DNA of 64,000 nt from Hippophae tibetana (taxonomy: Eukaryota > Streptophyta > Magnoliopsida > Rosales > Elaeagnaceae). Position 1 is the stretch's first letter, and each line of letters opens with the position of its first letter. A program made the position numbers and the translations under genes. Shown here one piece after another: positions 25,406 through 37,256 of the stretch. The notes beneath the pieces are model-generated. The model was given only the letters and a program-made list of their open reading frames with translations, did no database searches and was not told the origin of the DNA. The stretch covers positions 61,970,938 to 62,034,937 of the forward strand of contig CM072812.1 of assembly GCA_037013495.1 (NCBI GenBank), in the 5' to 3' direction.

Positions 25406-28143
25406 GTGTATCATTTAGGCAAACAACATAGGATCTCAAATGAATAGGAACGATTGAATTGCTAAAATGTAGTTAAGATGATCAAATTTGATCTCTAAAG
25501 AACAAAACCTAAAACAATGTAATAATGTGCGATTAAATACTAAGACGTTGGTAAGTAATGTAAACGATTAAATTTTGGTTCAAAAACGCGGAGAACTGAA
25601 CTAAGGTTTAATTGTATTTTTAAAAATTGAAATGAGATTCGATTTAAAATATTATAATAGACAATTGAATGCACGAATTAAGAGTTATTACTATTTAAAG
25701 TTGCAACCCCAATCAATAATTTTTTTAAAACTATGAACTACAGCAACTCTCTTGTTTTTTTTTTTTGAAGAACAAAGAGTGATTAAACACTGAAAAAACA
25801 AGAAAAGGAAATAGGTGTGAATAATTTAAAAAAAAGTACGAAACTAAATCCAAAGATGAAAATAATGACAACAAAATTGATAGAAAATACAAGACTTGAA
25901 GAACAAAATTTACTTCTTTTATTTGGGATTTTTGACTCAATAACCCAGAAAACAATCCAATAATGATTTTTTTAAAATTTTAAATTTTAAAATGGATAGA
26001 GGAAGATAGATAACCTATTTTCACCAACCATGGCTCTGATACCAAATGATGTGTACGCTTTAGGCGAACAACATAGGAACTCAAAGGAATAGGAATGATT
26101 GAATTGCAAAAGATGTAGTTAAGATGATCAAATTAGATCTCTTAGGAATAAGAACCAAAAATAACGCAATAAGATGCGACCAAACATTAACACGTCGATA
26201 AGTAGTATAAATTATTTAATTTGGGTTCAAAAATGCGGACACCTGAACCAAGCCTTCATTGTATTTTTGGGTATCGAAAAGGGCTTCGATTTATAATATT
26301 ATAATAGTCAATTCAATGCACGAATTAAGAGTTATTACAGTTTAAAGTTGCAACCACAGTCAATAACCTTTTTAAAACTATGAACTACATCAACTCTCTT
26401 GTTTTTTTGAAGAACAAAGAGTGATTAAATACTGAAAAAACGGGAAAAGGAAAGAGATATGAATAATTTAAAAAAATTACGAAACTAAATCCAAAGACAA
26501 AAATAATGACAACAAAATTTATAGAAAATACAAGACTTGAAGAACAAAATTTCCTTCTTTTTTTGGTGATTTTTGACTCAATAATGCAATAACGATTTTT
26601 TAAAAATCTAAAATTTAAAAACGGATAGAGGAATATAGATAACCTATTTTCACCAACCAAGGCTATGATACGAAATGATGTGTATCCTTTAAGCGAACAA
26701 CATAGCAACTCAAAGGAATAGGAACGATTGAATTGCTAAAAACGTAGTTAAGATGATCAAAATAGATCTCTAAAGAACAAGAACAAAAAACAACGCAATA
26801 AGGTGCGACCAAACATTAAGACGTGGATAAGTAGGGTAAATGATTTAAATTGGGTTCAAAAACGCGGAGAATTGAACTAAGGCTTCATTGTATTTTTAGG
26901 TATCGAAACGAGCTTTGATTTCAAATATTATAATAGTAAATTCAATGCACGAATTTAGAGTTATTACAGTTTAAAGTTGCAACCGTAGTCAAAAACTTTT
27001 TAAAACTATGAACTACAGTAGCTCTCTTGTTTTTTTGAAGCAAAAAGTGTGAGACACAGAAAAAATAGGAAAAGGAAAGAGGTGTGAATAATTTAAAAAA
27101 AACTACAAAACTAAATCCAAAGACAAAAATAATGACAACAAAATTGATAGAAAATACAAGACTTGAAGAACAAAATTTACTTCTTTTATTTGTGATTTTT
27201 GACTCAAGAACACAAAAAACAATCCAATAATCATTTTTAAAAAAATTTGAAATTTTAAAATGGATAGAGGAAGATAGATAACCTATTTTCACCAACCAAG
27301 GCTCTGATACCAAATATTGTGTATCCTTTAGGCGAACAACATAGGAACTCAAAGGAATAGGAACGATTGAATTGCGAAAAACGTAGTTAAGATGATCAAA
27401 TTAGATCTCTAAAGAACAAGAACTAAAAACATCGCAATAAGATGTGACCAAACATTAACACATCGATAAGTAGTGTAAATGATTTAATTTGTGTTCAAAA
27501 ATGCGGAGAACTGAACTAAGGCTTCATTGTATTTTTAGGTATCGAAACGAGCATTGATTTAAAATATTATAATAGTCAATTCAATGCATGAATTAAGAGT
27601 TATTGCATTTTAAAGTTGCAACCGTAGTAAATAACTTTTTAAAACTATGAACTACAGTAGCTCTCTTGTTTTTTTGAAGAACAAAGTGTGATTAAACATA
27701 GAAAAAATAGGAAAAGGAAAGAGGTGTGAATAATTTAAAGAAAACTAGGAAACTAAATCCAAAGACGAAAATAATGACAACAAAATTGATAGAAAAGACA
27801 AGACTTGAAGAACAAAATTTACTTCTTTTTTTGTGATTTTTGACTCAAGAACGCAGAAAACGATCCAATAATGATTTTTTAAAAAATCTAAAATTTTAAA
27901 ATGGATAGAGGAAGATAGATAACCTATTTTCACCAACCTAGGATTTGATACCAAATGATGTGTATCCTTTAGGCGAACAACATAGGAACTCAAAGGAATA
28001 GGAACGATTGATTTGCGAAAAAACGTAGTTAAGATGATCAAATTAGATCTCTAAAGAACAAGAACCAAAAACAACATAATAAGATGCAACCAAACATTAA
28101 CACATCGATAAGAAGTGTAAATGATTTAATTTGGGTTCAAAAA
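25406..28143 (-). repeat. Satellite array, block 3: diverged edge monomers
   Basis: About four monomers of roughly 630-650 bp (anchors near 25600, 26250, 26885 and 27510). They differ from block 2: the sharp A/B alternation is lost, GACTCAATAAC and GACTCAAGAAC variants both occur, and the GCTCTGATACCA site is exact at 26033 and 27301 and near-exact in the others. The array stops in GGGTTCAAAAAC at about 28143, where viral sequence begins. Diverged outer monomers around a homogenised core are the usual pattern at the edge of a satellite array. Confidence 0.9.
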
Positions 28144-29395
28144 CATTTCCTTTGTTAAAATTCTCAAAGCTTTCATTAATGTTGCTTGATTTTTTGCTAC
28201 GCGTACTAGGCTTCCATCTATTTCTAACTATATAGTTTTAAATTTATCTTTAAACATCATTGTCTTCCTAATATGACGTCATGAACCAATGCTTTCAATA
28301 CTTGAACTTCATCTTTTACTTTTTTAACTTCTTTTTTGTTATAGGGTTTTCCTTCATGGTCTATAAAAGTAAATCTTGGTATATTATTGTTTTTAACAAC
28401 ATTAGATTTTCTTCATGGTATCATAGGTTTTTCCTTAATATTTAAGTGCATTCCTCTAGTATTTCAAAGTTCGTTAGTATTTTTTATTTTATTATTTTTC
28501 CAAGTCCCTAAAAGGCTTTATCTATTTCTATAAATTCATTTTATCCATATATGTAGCTATTATGACTATTTGTTAATGAATACCCTACTAGTTAGTGTAT
28601 TGAAAATAGATGATTTCTTTTTTTCATTAAATCTCCTCTTTCAAATTTATAAGTTAGACTTAATATTTGATTTAAGTTTTTATCATGGATATTAATAGCA
28701 AACTTGGGATATGTTGTAAATTTTAGTGTCTAGTATTATAAATTACCATGGATCATTCCTAGTAAAACATTTTTTTATTTATTATTCTATTACCTAGTAA
28801 TGAAATTTTTATGAGTGTATTTATTCCTTCCAAAAAATAAGCTTGTATTAATAGTTGGATTTCTCCTAAATCAATGTATCCAATTTTTTCTTTATCCTTT
28901 TGGGAAATTTTAGATAATTTATTCAATATAGTTTCTTTGTCAATTAATGGTATATTGTACCTTCCTTTTGCATCTGTAATAATAGTGCTCATTTCTTTAT
29001 TATTTATTCCATAATAAATTATTATTTTTCTTGGAAATAATTTCCTTAAAGATGAAAATGATGGGTCTTTAAATCCATCTCTTTCTTTAAGATTTAATTT
29101 TTATTTATGAATTTCTTCAAATTTCATTTTACTTATTACCATTTCTTATGAAAAACATCATGAGATGTCTTCTATTTCTAATTCTACTATTCCTTGATTT
29201 ATTATTTCTTGGTTTTCTATCATTTCTTCTTCCATTTTAAGAATGCTACTATTTACTTCCGTCAAATTTAACTTCTGTTATGTTTGGGGGTATAATTGAA
29301 TTTTTTGAAACCTTAGGAGTAGTTTTGAAGATACCTCAAAGTTGGAGGTATTTTTGATATTATTTTGATTGATAAAGATATTAGTGGTTTTATTT
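28144..29395 (-). mobile_element. Endogenous caulimovirid fragment (movement-protein region)
   Basis: Homologous over its whole length to about 47430-48560 of the larger viral fossil, in the same orientation. The minus-strand frame at 28759-28992 has a caulimovirid movement-protein core (GEIQLLIQAYFLEGINTLIK). Broken, and clearly old. It abuts the satellite on the left. Family Caulimoviridae; the genus cannot be settled from this piece. Confidence 0.8.
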
Positions 29396-29880
29396 CTATT
29401 AGGGTTGTAATTATTTTATTGCTTAGTGAATTGTTTATTTTCAAGTGGTTTTCATAAGCAACCGACGATGTTACCACATAGATAGGAGTTTTATATGGGT
29501 TTACCTCATTACATCATTTATTGTGCATGTTTTACTATTATACTAGTATAATCTAAGTTTAAGGTGTTATATTATAACATACTAACTCCGATTAGAAAGC
29601 TTTTATATTCTTCACCTGCTTTCTGATTAATAAATAATATATATGTTGTTTAATGTTATCTACATGTCTGAGTGTTTATTATTACATTGTTCATGAGTTA
29701 ATGATGAGTCTTTAAGGAGTCTATATCTCCTTATCCTGGTTGAGAACTGGATTGCAAACTCTTTCACATAAAATGGTCTAAATTGAGTCTATATATCCAA
29801 GGCTATCTATTTACCCCAAAGATAATATATTGTTTTTCAAGCCTTTCACGTGTTTTACCTCTTGAATAATTCAAATCGTA
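29396..29880. other. Unassigned spacer between viral and copia fossils
   Basis: AT-rich, no convincing reading frame and no repeat partner found elsewhere in the window. It may belong to the degraded downstream part of the copia element (29880-31708), but I cannot show that. Confidence 0.4.
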
Positions 29881-31708
29881 CCATTAAACATCTTTATTTT
29901 GACAATACCAATACTAACGATATCCAAGGCATGATCATTACCTATAAATAAAAATCCTCTTGAGATTGGTTCATATTTGTGAAACTATTCTCTTTGAGAG
30001 TTCATATACCAAGTTGTTCCTAAGTCTAAAAGCCAAACGTCAGATAATTGTTTTCTACCTTTAGCATTCATTATTTCCTCATCGTATAACACTTATCTAT
30101 CATCTAAGATACTTGCCACATTCCCTTGAGCATTTGTTGACTCAGGGTCTCCATTCTTCTTCTTGTTTCAACAATCCCTTTTGAAATGCACTTTCTTGCC
30201 ACAGCTATAGCAGTTGATACTCTTCTTATTTCTTGATTTTGATCTTCCATGATTCGAAATCCCACTAGGGCCACCTTCCATTGATCTCCCTCTTGTCATT
30301 GTCAAAGCTTTCGCTTGTTGCAAACTTTTCTGACTATCTTTTTTATTTTTTTCTAACACTTGCCTAGTTTCTTCTTCCAAAACAACCATTACAATTTCGT
30401 CGAAGACTAGATACTCTGTAAAAGTGTTATTCATCAGGTTGATGATGATTTGATCATACGAGTCAGGTAGACTTTGAAGTAAAAATTTTGCATGTTTAGC
30501 TATCTATATTTTGTATCCCATTGAGGTAAGTTGCGAAAAAAAGAGTATTCAAAATGTTGATGTGGTCGATCACTGCTATGGATTAGAACATTCAAAGAGT
30601 TTAAAGTTCTATCTTTAAAAAGATCTTGTTGTGTAGTGACTTGTCTCATACCGTCTTATTAGAGTGTCCCAAATCTCCTCTGCAATTTTCTTGTCCACCA
30701 TACTAGATAACACTGCATTGATTAGTGCTAAGTACAAATTGGCAATTGTGTTACCGTCCATCTCGTTCTACTTGCTATCATCAGTGATTTCCACTGACTT
30801 TGCTTCAATCGCTACCAAGCAATTATCCTTTCTTAAAACTACTATAATCTTCATTTTCCACAACGAGAAATTAGTCCCATAAAACTTCTCAACATCCAAC
30901 TTTTTCGTCCTTTATTCACAACGATCTACTTCTTAGTTAAACTGGCTCCCACTATTCACCGTGAACAGTAACTGTATATGTGAACAGTAACCATATACGT
31001 GAATTGTGACCTGCAATCGAAAGTTCTAATACTATTGTTAGGAAATTATTGGTGGAAGCTAGCTCGCAACTAAAGTGAAATTGAGAAAATAAAGATAAAA
31101 TGAATAAAAATATTCTCGTGGTTCATTCAAACTTATTATGGGCTATTCCAGGTGCAAAGGCCGAAAGAAATTCAATATGCCAAAAGATTTACAACCTCTT
31201 TTTAAATATAAGAAGAAAACAAGATATCTCTCTCTTATAATAGGATAATATAATTAATCTCTCTCAAAATAAGGAAATAGCTCTTCTAAGTGAAGAAATA
31301 CTTTACAAGTTTATGGCTATGTTTTGAAATATTGGGATGCTTGGAATAACTTACAAACTCTTTCTAAATACAAGAAGAGAACAAGATATCTCTCTCTTAT
31401 AATAAGATAATACAATTAACCTCTCTCTCAAAATAAGGAAATAACTCTTTTAAGTTAGAAAATACTTTACATGTTTATGGCTTTGTGTTTTGAAATGTTG
31501 GGATGCTTGAAATAACTTATTTTTCTTCTATTTATAGAGGTTTGATTCACTATTGCAACCTCCATTTATTTCTTCTTCCTTCATTTTCTTTTATTACAAT
31601 TACTATCCACTTTATTTACTACAACTATAACCCACTTCTTTTATTGTTGACTCATATCATCCACTTCAATTTTACTATTGCTTTTAGCCATGTGAAGTGA
31701 CTTCAACA
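29880..31708 (-). mobile_element. Ty1/copia element remnant: 5' LTR, gag, start of protease
   Basis: Minus-strand order: LTR (31036-31708), a degenerate tRNA-iMet-like primer site (about 31023-31034), gag (about 30900-30168) and a protease-like stretch (about 30160-29900). The frame at 30168-30434 ends in the zinc knuckle CYSCGKKVHFKRDC, typical of copia gag. No integrase, RT or 3' LTR is seen, so only the 5' end remains. Broken; old. Confidence 0.82.
31036..31708 (-). repeat. Copia LTR with an internal 160-bp tandem duplication
   Basis: On the minus strand it starts TGTTGAAGTCAC and ends CCTAACA, an inverted TGTT/AACA terminus. Inside it, ACAAGATATCTCTCTCTTAT occurs at 31221 and again at 31381, and the surrounding 160 bp are repeated in direct orientation. 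The repeated part also holds ATACTTTACA and GGGATGCTTG in both copies. Confidence 0.7.
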
Positions 31709-32876
31709 CTTTTAGGATATTAATCTATACTTACAGTTTTTTTTTTTTTTTGCTAGTTCATATGGCTATGGATAAATTTTTATTTTGTAAGTTAGATATT
31801 AAGTAATAAAATTTCTCATTTAACCCAAAAAGTAACAAAACAAAACAACTACCGCAAAAGAACTGGTCCTGCTTTAGAATCAACCGTTTCTTCTTCAATA
31901 GAAGCATTGAGCAAGTTTTGGGTAGACCAAAAATGATGTAAGATTGATCATAGAAGCAACTTTTACTTTGTGTTGATTGATTATGAGGTGCAATTGTATA
32001 TCATTGTATGCCTAGCTCCTTATATGCCATCCGCAGTGCATGTCATGAAGTTGACAGCCTGGTGGATGGAGTGCAAGGAGCCATGCATGTGGTTCTCCAT
32101 TTATTTGACTACTCTCAGAAATTTGATCTTTTGAATATCTCAGTGAAGTATGACATTATGAATGTGTTTGACATGTTTCTTTTCTATGATGGACATCCAC
32201 CAATCTTTGCCTTAAATAGTATTTATAGATTACATAACCCCAAAATAACATCTCAGTTACGTATAGTGTGTACATATATTAAATGTACATCTATACACTC
32301 TACTTATAAGCTAACTTGCTATTTTGAGACTAATTCAATTATGTATAATACACACTATTTTGGGCCACAAATCCACACCCATTGACTTTGTGATAGCTAT
32401 GTACATTGTGTTACAACTACTATGGTTACTATATCAGATTCAAACTTCATTGATCATTAGTCCTGCTGCTTTAGTTTAAGAATCTTAGCATTTTAACTCT
32501 GCATAATTGATCTAGGCAAATTGAGTTAATTGCATGAACATACTTTGCAGTATTAGTGTTATAATGAGTAATCTGAACTTGACATTACTAGAAAAATATG
32601 TGAAAGAAGATGAAATAGGAAACTAATTGGTGTCTATTTGGAAACACTTCTGAAAGAGAAATTTAATAAGATTTCTCATGAACTTAAGACATCAATTTTC
32701 TCAGCCAAAAAAGGGGATCAGTAAAAATAGAAAAAGATATAAACAATCAATGAACTATCCCCCTTAAAATCTTTTCTTTTTACAACTATCCAGAATGTAC
32801 ACTTTACAAGCATGAATATGATACCTGAGATTTGAAGTGTTCTTGGAGAAAAAGTAATCCAAAAAAGCAATGGTAA
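31709..32876. other. Spacer downstream of the kinase gene
   Basis: AT-rich sequence with a T-run at 31738-31752. A plus-strand open frame of 125 codons (32008-32385) has no recognisable domain and unconvincing composition. The last few hundred bases before 32877 should hold the kinase 3' UTR. I see nothing else. Confidence 0.5.
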
Positions 32877-34906
32877 TCAGAAATAAGAAGTGTGTTGGCT
32901 TTCCGAGCTCATGCTTGTGTAGCCTCTAGAGAAACTGCTATATGATGACCGGTGTTGGCCCATTTTGATTTCCATGAGATCAGCAACAAGTCCTGGTTGT
33001 GAAATTTCAACATCTTGGATTTCAGTCTCATTAGCTAACATCTTAACAACCGTTGACATTCGTGGTCGTAGCGAAGCAGTTTCTTGGACACAGAGAAGTC
33101 CAACTTTAATGAATTGTACAGCTTCGTCTTTTGCAAACTTTGTTTCCAGTGTGGCATCTACTAGTTGTAGAAGATGGTCAGTCCTGTAAGCTTCCCATGC
33201 CTGCACTCACATTCACAAGATTAACACATTGATAGTAAGAAAGTGTACATTGCCTTATGAGCATGAACAGAACTTGTTGTTGAACCTTTTGAACTAGGTA
33301 CTGTTCTCCATGTTCCATGTCAAAATCTACAACAGCACGACCACTGACGATTTCCAACAGCAGTACTCCAAAGCTATAAACATCTGATTTTCTAGTCAAA
33401 CGACCACTAATGGCATATTCCGGAGCAAGATAGCCCCTTTAATTGCATTATATTAGCATAGTTAGAAATGAATCACATTAACTATTAGCATTTCTTTAGA
33501 GAATATTTCAAAAACAAATACATTGCATCAAGAGTAAATCTTACATTGTTCCGGCAACACGTGTACTAATGTAAGAGTTGTTATCTCTCAATATCTTTGA
33601 TAAGCCGAAGTCCCCAACTTTAGGTGTGAAATCTGAATCAAGAAGTATATTACTTGCTTTAATGTCTCTATGCAGAACATGGGGTTCAACCTCTTCATGA
33701 AGATAGGCAATTCCACTTGCTATTCCTAAAGAAATGCTCCTTCTTGCTTCCCAACTGAAGTTCATTCTGTTTTTCTCGCCACCTATACAACACATAAAAA
33801 AGTACATGTGCAATTAAGTTTTCCCAAAGAAGTATAAATTTGAAGTGTTGAGTATGTGTGAATAAAATCTCACATTGATTAAACATGAGGTGATTATATG
33901 GGTTAATAAGTGGAACCCAAGCTCCCTACAAATGGTATCAGCTTCAACCCCAAACTCAGTCATTGGAGGCACCTATGTGCATCCCAACGAAGACATGGGT
34001 TCCATTTGAGTGAACCCAATGCTCGTTTTCATGGGTTAATAAGGAATTTAACTATTCCTTCTAATAGATTGACCTTTTGGGATGGAACCCAAATGGTATC
34101 AACCCCAAATATAATCGATATGGGCAACTATGTGAATCTCTCATGGAAAGGATGGGCTCATCTGCGTGAACCCAATGCTTGCCTTCAATTGGGCTATTCC
34201 ACTTAGGGTTAACCTTTTTTATGTAACCTAATTATTTACATTAAGTACAAAAATCAAAGAGACTAATAATAGATAGGATTTTTACCAAGTAAGGTGTGCA
34301 AAAGGCTGTTATTTTCCATGTAGTCGTAGACCAAATATCTTCTAGCTCCATCAACACAACATCCTCTAAGCCTAACAAGATTTTCATGCTTCATATTGGA
34401 AAGTGCAGATAATTCAGCAATGAACTCTCTCTCTCCATGCATAGAATCAAGTTCTATTGAAAGCACTTTTACTGCCACAAGACTACCATCTTTAAGCCGC
34501 CCCTTTAAAAAGTCAAACCCAAATCCCATATCAGCAATTAATCAAAAATATTACAAATCTTCAAGCAATTAGCAAAAATAATCAATTTTCAAATTAAATA
34601 TTAAATCACCTTGTAGACTGAACCAAAGCCCCCTTCTCCAATCTTATTTGAAGAATGAAAACCTTGAGTTGCAGATTTCAATTCATTACAAGAAAATACC
34701 CGAAAGATTTCTGGGTTTTCTTCATCTGGGTATTCTGAGAAGGCAATTTTGACAATAAATAGTCCAGAACTCAAAATGTCGAATTAAAAGATGAAAACAA
34801 AATAAAAAGAAACAAAATATATCTAAATTTTACCGTGCCTGCTTTGCTGAATTAATCTTCCTTTTGAAGAAGAAAAACAACATTTGCAAGGAAGAAAGAA
34901 CTTCAT
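32877..34906 (-). CDS. Receptor-like cytoplasmic serine/threonine kinase, six exons, 375 aa
   Basis: Exons on the minus strand: 34906-34834, 34734-34610, 34502-34286, 33782-33545, 33436-33286 and 33200-32877. All junctions are GT-AG and the sum is 1128 nt with one open frame. The protein has no signal peptide or membrane segment; the N-terminus has a Cys cluster (CKCC, residues 7-10) that could be acylated. Kinase domain: P-loop GEGGFGSV (57-64), Lys78, alpha-C Glu96, HRDIK (176-180, an RD kinase), DFG (196-198), APE (222-224). The tail is rich in Ser and Tyr ([13 protein letters not shown]). It resembles the RLCK group that contains Arabidopsis At3g09010 and the cold-responsive kinase At1g16670. 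Expected role: phosphorylation relay at or near the plasma membrane in stress or defence signalling; the substrate is unknown. The start is the first ATG in frame and gives a family-typical N-terminus. Intact; no neighbour shares its function. Confidence 0.93.
33890..34210 (+). repeat. Repeat pair with GGTATCA motifs inside kinase intron 3
   Basis: Intron 3 (33783-34285) holds two related stretches: GGAACCCAAGCTCCCTACAA followed by ATGGTATCAGCTTCAACCCC near 33911-33950, and GGAACCCAAATGGTATCAAC near 34084-34103, each followed by CAACGA/CAACTATGTG-like and GTGAACCCAATGC sequence. TGGTATCA matches the first part of the tRNA-iMet primer site, so this may be a small LTR-derived remnant. A 98-codon open frame across it is a by-product. 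Confidence 0.45.
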
Positions 34907-36150
34907 ATTTTGGTAACACAAAATTCTCAAAACTGCTTCAAAATATGAAGTTTTGCCTACTCAGATAGCATTATAGAAAGGCTTCCCAGAAGAATATAAG
35001 AAAAAAAAACAAAAAGGATGACACGGCAATGGCATTTCATAACAGGGGATTTTGACTATTTAATACGTTCTGGACCTTTGAAGGTTTCTTCGCTACATTT
35101 CTCTTACAGATAGTTTGCCTACAGTTTTTCGCATCCAACTTTGCAAAGACTCGGATACCTCATTGACCTAAACCGTCCACAGGCTACTTTTCTAGGGTAA
35201 TGGAATTGTACCGTATTTTTTTTTTCCTGAATTTATTCGGTCTTTCCATTTATGCCATCGTTACGTGCTGTATAGAGTCAAAAATAATATTTTCTTTTGG
35301 TAAAACGGCAATAGACTGGCGGACTCATATAGTCGTGTCTTTGGGTTATGTGACTTATTATTCGAAATTTTAATGACTCGAAAATAATATTTTTATGTTT
35401 GATGTTAACATAGAATATTCATTTCATTTGTTTGATTAGAATTAATCGATTATCTGGTATATCAGAGTTTGTTAGACGATAACATGATTTATGGGACATA
35501 TGTGTCAACTATATTAAAAATATATATAATCGATTAGATTTTAATCAATTGATAATCCTATTAACTTAAATTGAATTGAAAACATATCTAATTTATTGTA
35601 ACTTAATTAGACAAGTGTTTAATTGGTATAATTTCAACCCCATGGTAGTAACCAAATTAGAAACATTTTAAACTCATTAAAACTTAACTAGATAAGTTTC
35701 CAACTAATACTTTTCAAGATAATATCTATCGGAATAATTTTACGTATGATACTCTCTAAATTATCTACCTCATTATTAACTAGTCAAAAGAGATATTATC
35801 AGTGTGCGATCAAACACACACTCATTAGATATGTTTAAATTTGAATATAAAACATATCTAAGGAATATTTTCCCATAAGATATTATCTAAATTAATTAAT
35901 TAGATCGTATCAATATTATAGGATTTGATAATATCTCCCTTTATTTTATTTGTATCATTTTAACCTCTACAAAATATCCTCATAATTCAGTTATAAGATA
36001 TGTTATCTTTAATCATTTCTACTATTTTAGTTTATCTTTATAAAAGAACTGATTTGGACATCAAAGTGGATTTGACATCCCCCAATGTCATTCCTTAAGA
36101 GTGTTTGTTAGTCATTTTAAGGATTAGTTTGGTAGGAACATGGTGAACGT
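34907..36150. other. Upstream region of the kinase and spacer
   Basis: The first few hundred bases above the kinase start should contain its promoter and 5' UTR; minus-strand TATA-like sequence occurs near 34990-35005 but I cannot choose a start site. From about 35350 to 36060 the DNA is AT-rich with repeated AGATATTATC/GATAATATCT words and may be the degraded LTR of the gypsy remnant that follows. No gene. Confidence 0.4.
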
Positions 36151-37170
36151 AGAAATCTGTTTAAACATCTAACACCTTTTGTGGGATAGAAAATTGATGT
36201 TCTAATCAATTTGAGCTAACTAAATACCCAAGAACATTCATGTTTTTCATGTTCTTCGAGTTCATTGCTCATTTCCTCCTAAAGACATTGTTTGATCTGT
36301 CAAGCTTTCCAAATAAATTTTCAATAATGTTTTGAAGATTTCCCTCATCCCTAGTGTAAGCAGGAGCAAGCTGACACTAAGATGATTGAGCCTACACCAT
36401 TGAAGAAAACTAATAAGTCAAAAGGAAGCTAAGAGCCCAATAAGCTAACAATGGTGATAAGTTAAGGTGTTTGGAAGGCATGTTAGAGAAACTTATGTAG
36501 CATTAAACACAACATCAAGAATAATTAGGAGTTTCAACTAACATTCCACAAGCTTCAAACAAGCTGGGCAGTAGGCCTAAAGAGATCGACACCTACCTCC
36601 CAAGATTAATAACAATTATGATAGAAGTGGAGCATCATGTCCAATCCACAGTAAGTTGGAACCTCGAGTTTAGGAGCTCCTCCCATCAATACATTAGGAT
36701 GCCACCAACGATGAAAACCATAGCACCTAGTCCAAATTCACCTAACAATCATCGTCCGTATCGAGGAAAGCCAATTGAGCCATGAACATTTATGCATTGG
36801 CCATCAGAAGTTATGGGAGTACCTCGATGCAAGGTGTTTGTGCTCATTTTGGCCAAGATAACTTTACAAAGGATGTCATAAATTCTAGCCTCAATAATCG
36901 TGAGGTGTTGGCGGTAGGAAACCATCATTGAACCACTTCTCCAATTAAGAACCTAGAATATCCACTCTAAAAAATGGAATTAAAATTGAATGGAGAGTAA
37001 CATTACTTGGACTACATAGAGTCCACCCATATGCTCCTTTCACCTTAGAAGTGATGTCCACTCTCTTAGGGAAGAAATTCTAGTTACCAACTATTAGAAC
37101 TTACAATGGGTCCACGAATACCTTAGATCACCTAGAATCCTTTAGAGATTGGTTGAACTAATGCACGAAT
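36150..37170 (+). mobile_element. Ty3/gypsy gag remnant
   Basis: Degraded coding sequence, most readable at 37020-37160, where conceptual translation gives HPYAPFTLEVMSTLLGKKF and TYNGSTNTLDHLESFRDWL. The second matches the YDGxxDPxxHLxxF motif at the start of the Ty3/gypsy capsid domain. No pol. Broken and old. Confidence 0.6.
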
Positions 37171-37256
37171 CACTAAGTAGGAAATGATCAGTATACTAGT
37201 TATTAGTCTATTAGTTATTAGTATACTAATGAGCAATTAAAAATTTTGCTTTATAA

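Noticed and set aside
741-28041. Many minus-strand open frames of 60-150 codons in the satellite, including a recurring 66-codon frame beginning MFCRTLL
   Set aside because: They recur at the same monomer phase because the repeat does, cross the primer site and have low-complexity Phe/Leu/Ser-rich composition; no domain. Shared descent alone keeps them open.
1-28143. Regular repeats considered as a CRISPR array or rDNA spacer
   Set aside because: Unit of 630 bp without unique spacers, no rRNA sequence nearby, and a eukaryotic context.
1-28143. Calling the array a functional centromere
   Set aside because: Higher-order structure and Athila-like insertions fit, but sequence alone cannot show CENH3 binding.
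32008-32385. 125-codon plus-strand frame downstream of the kinase
   Set aside because: No recognisable domain, composition close to translated non-coding DNA, and it lies where kinase 3' flank is expected.
33910-34206. 98-codon plus-strand frame inside kinase intron 3
   Set aside because: Lies on the antisense of a well-supported intron and in repeated sequence.
37195-37256. Repeated TATTAGTATACTAATGAG words as terminal inverted repeats of a small transposon
   Set aside because: A local AT-rich palindrome without a partner at the other end of any candidate element.
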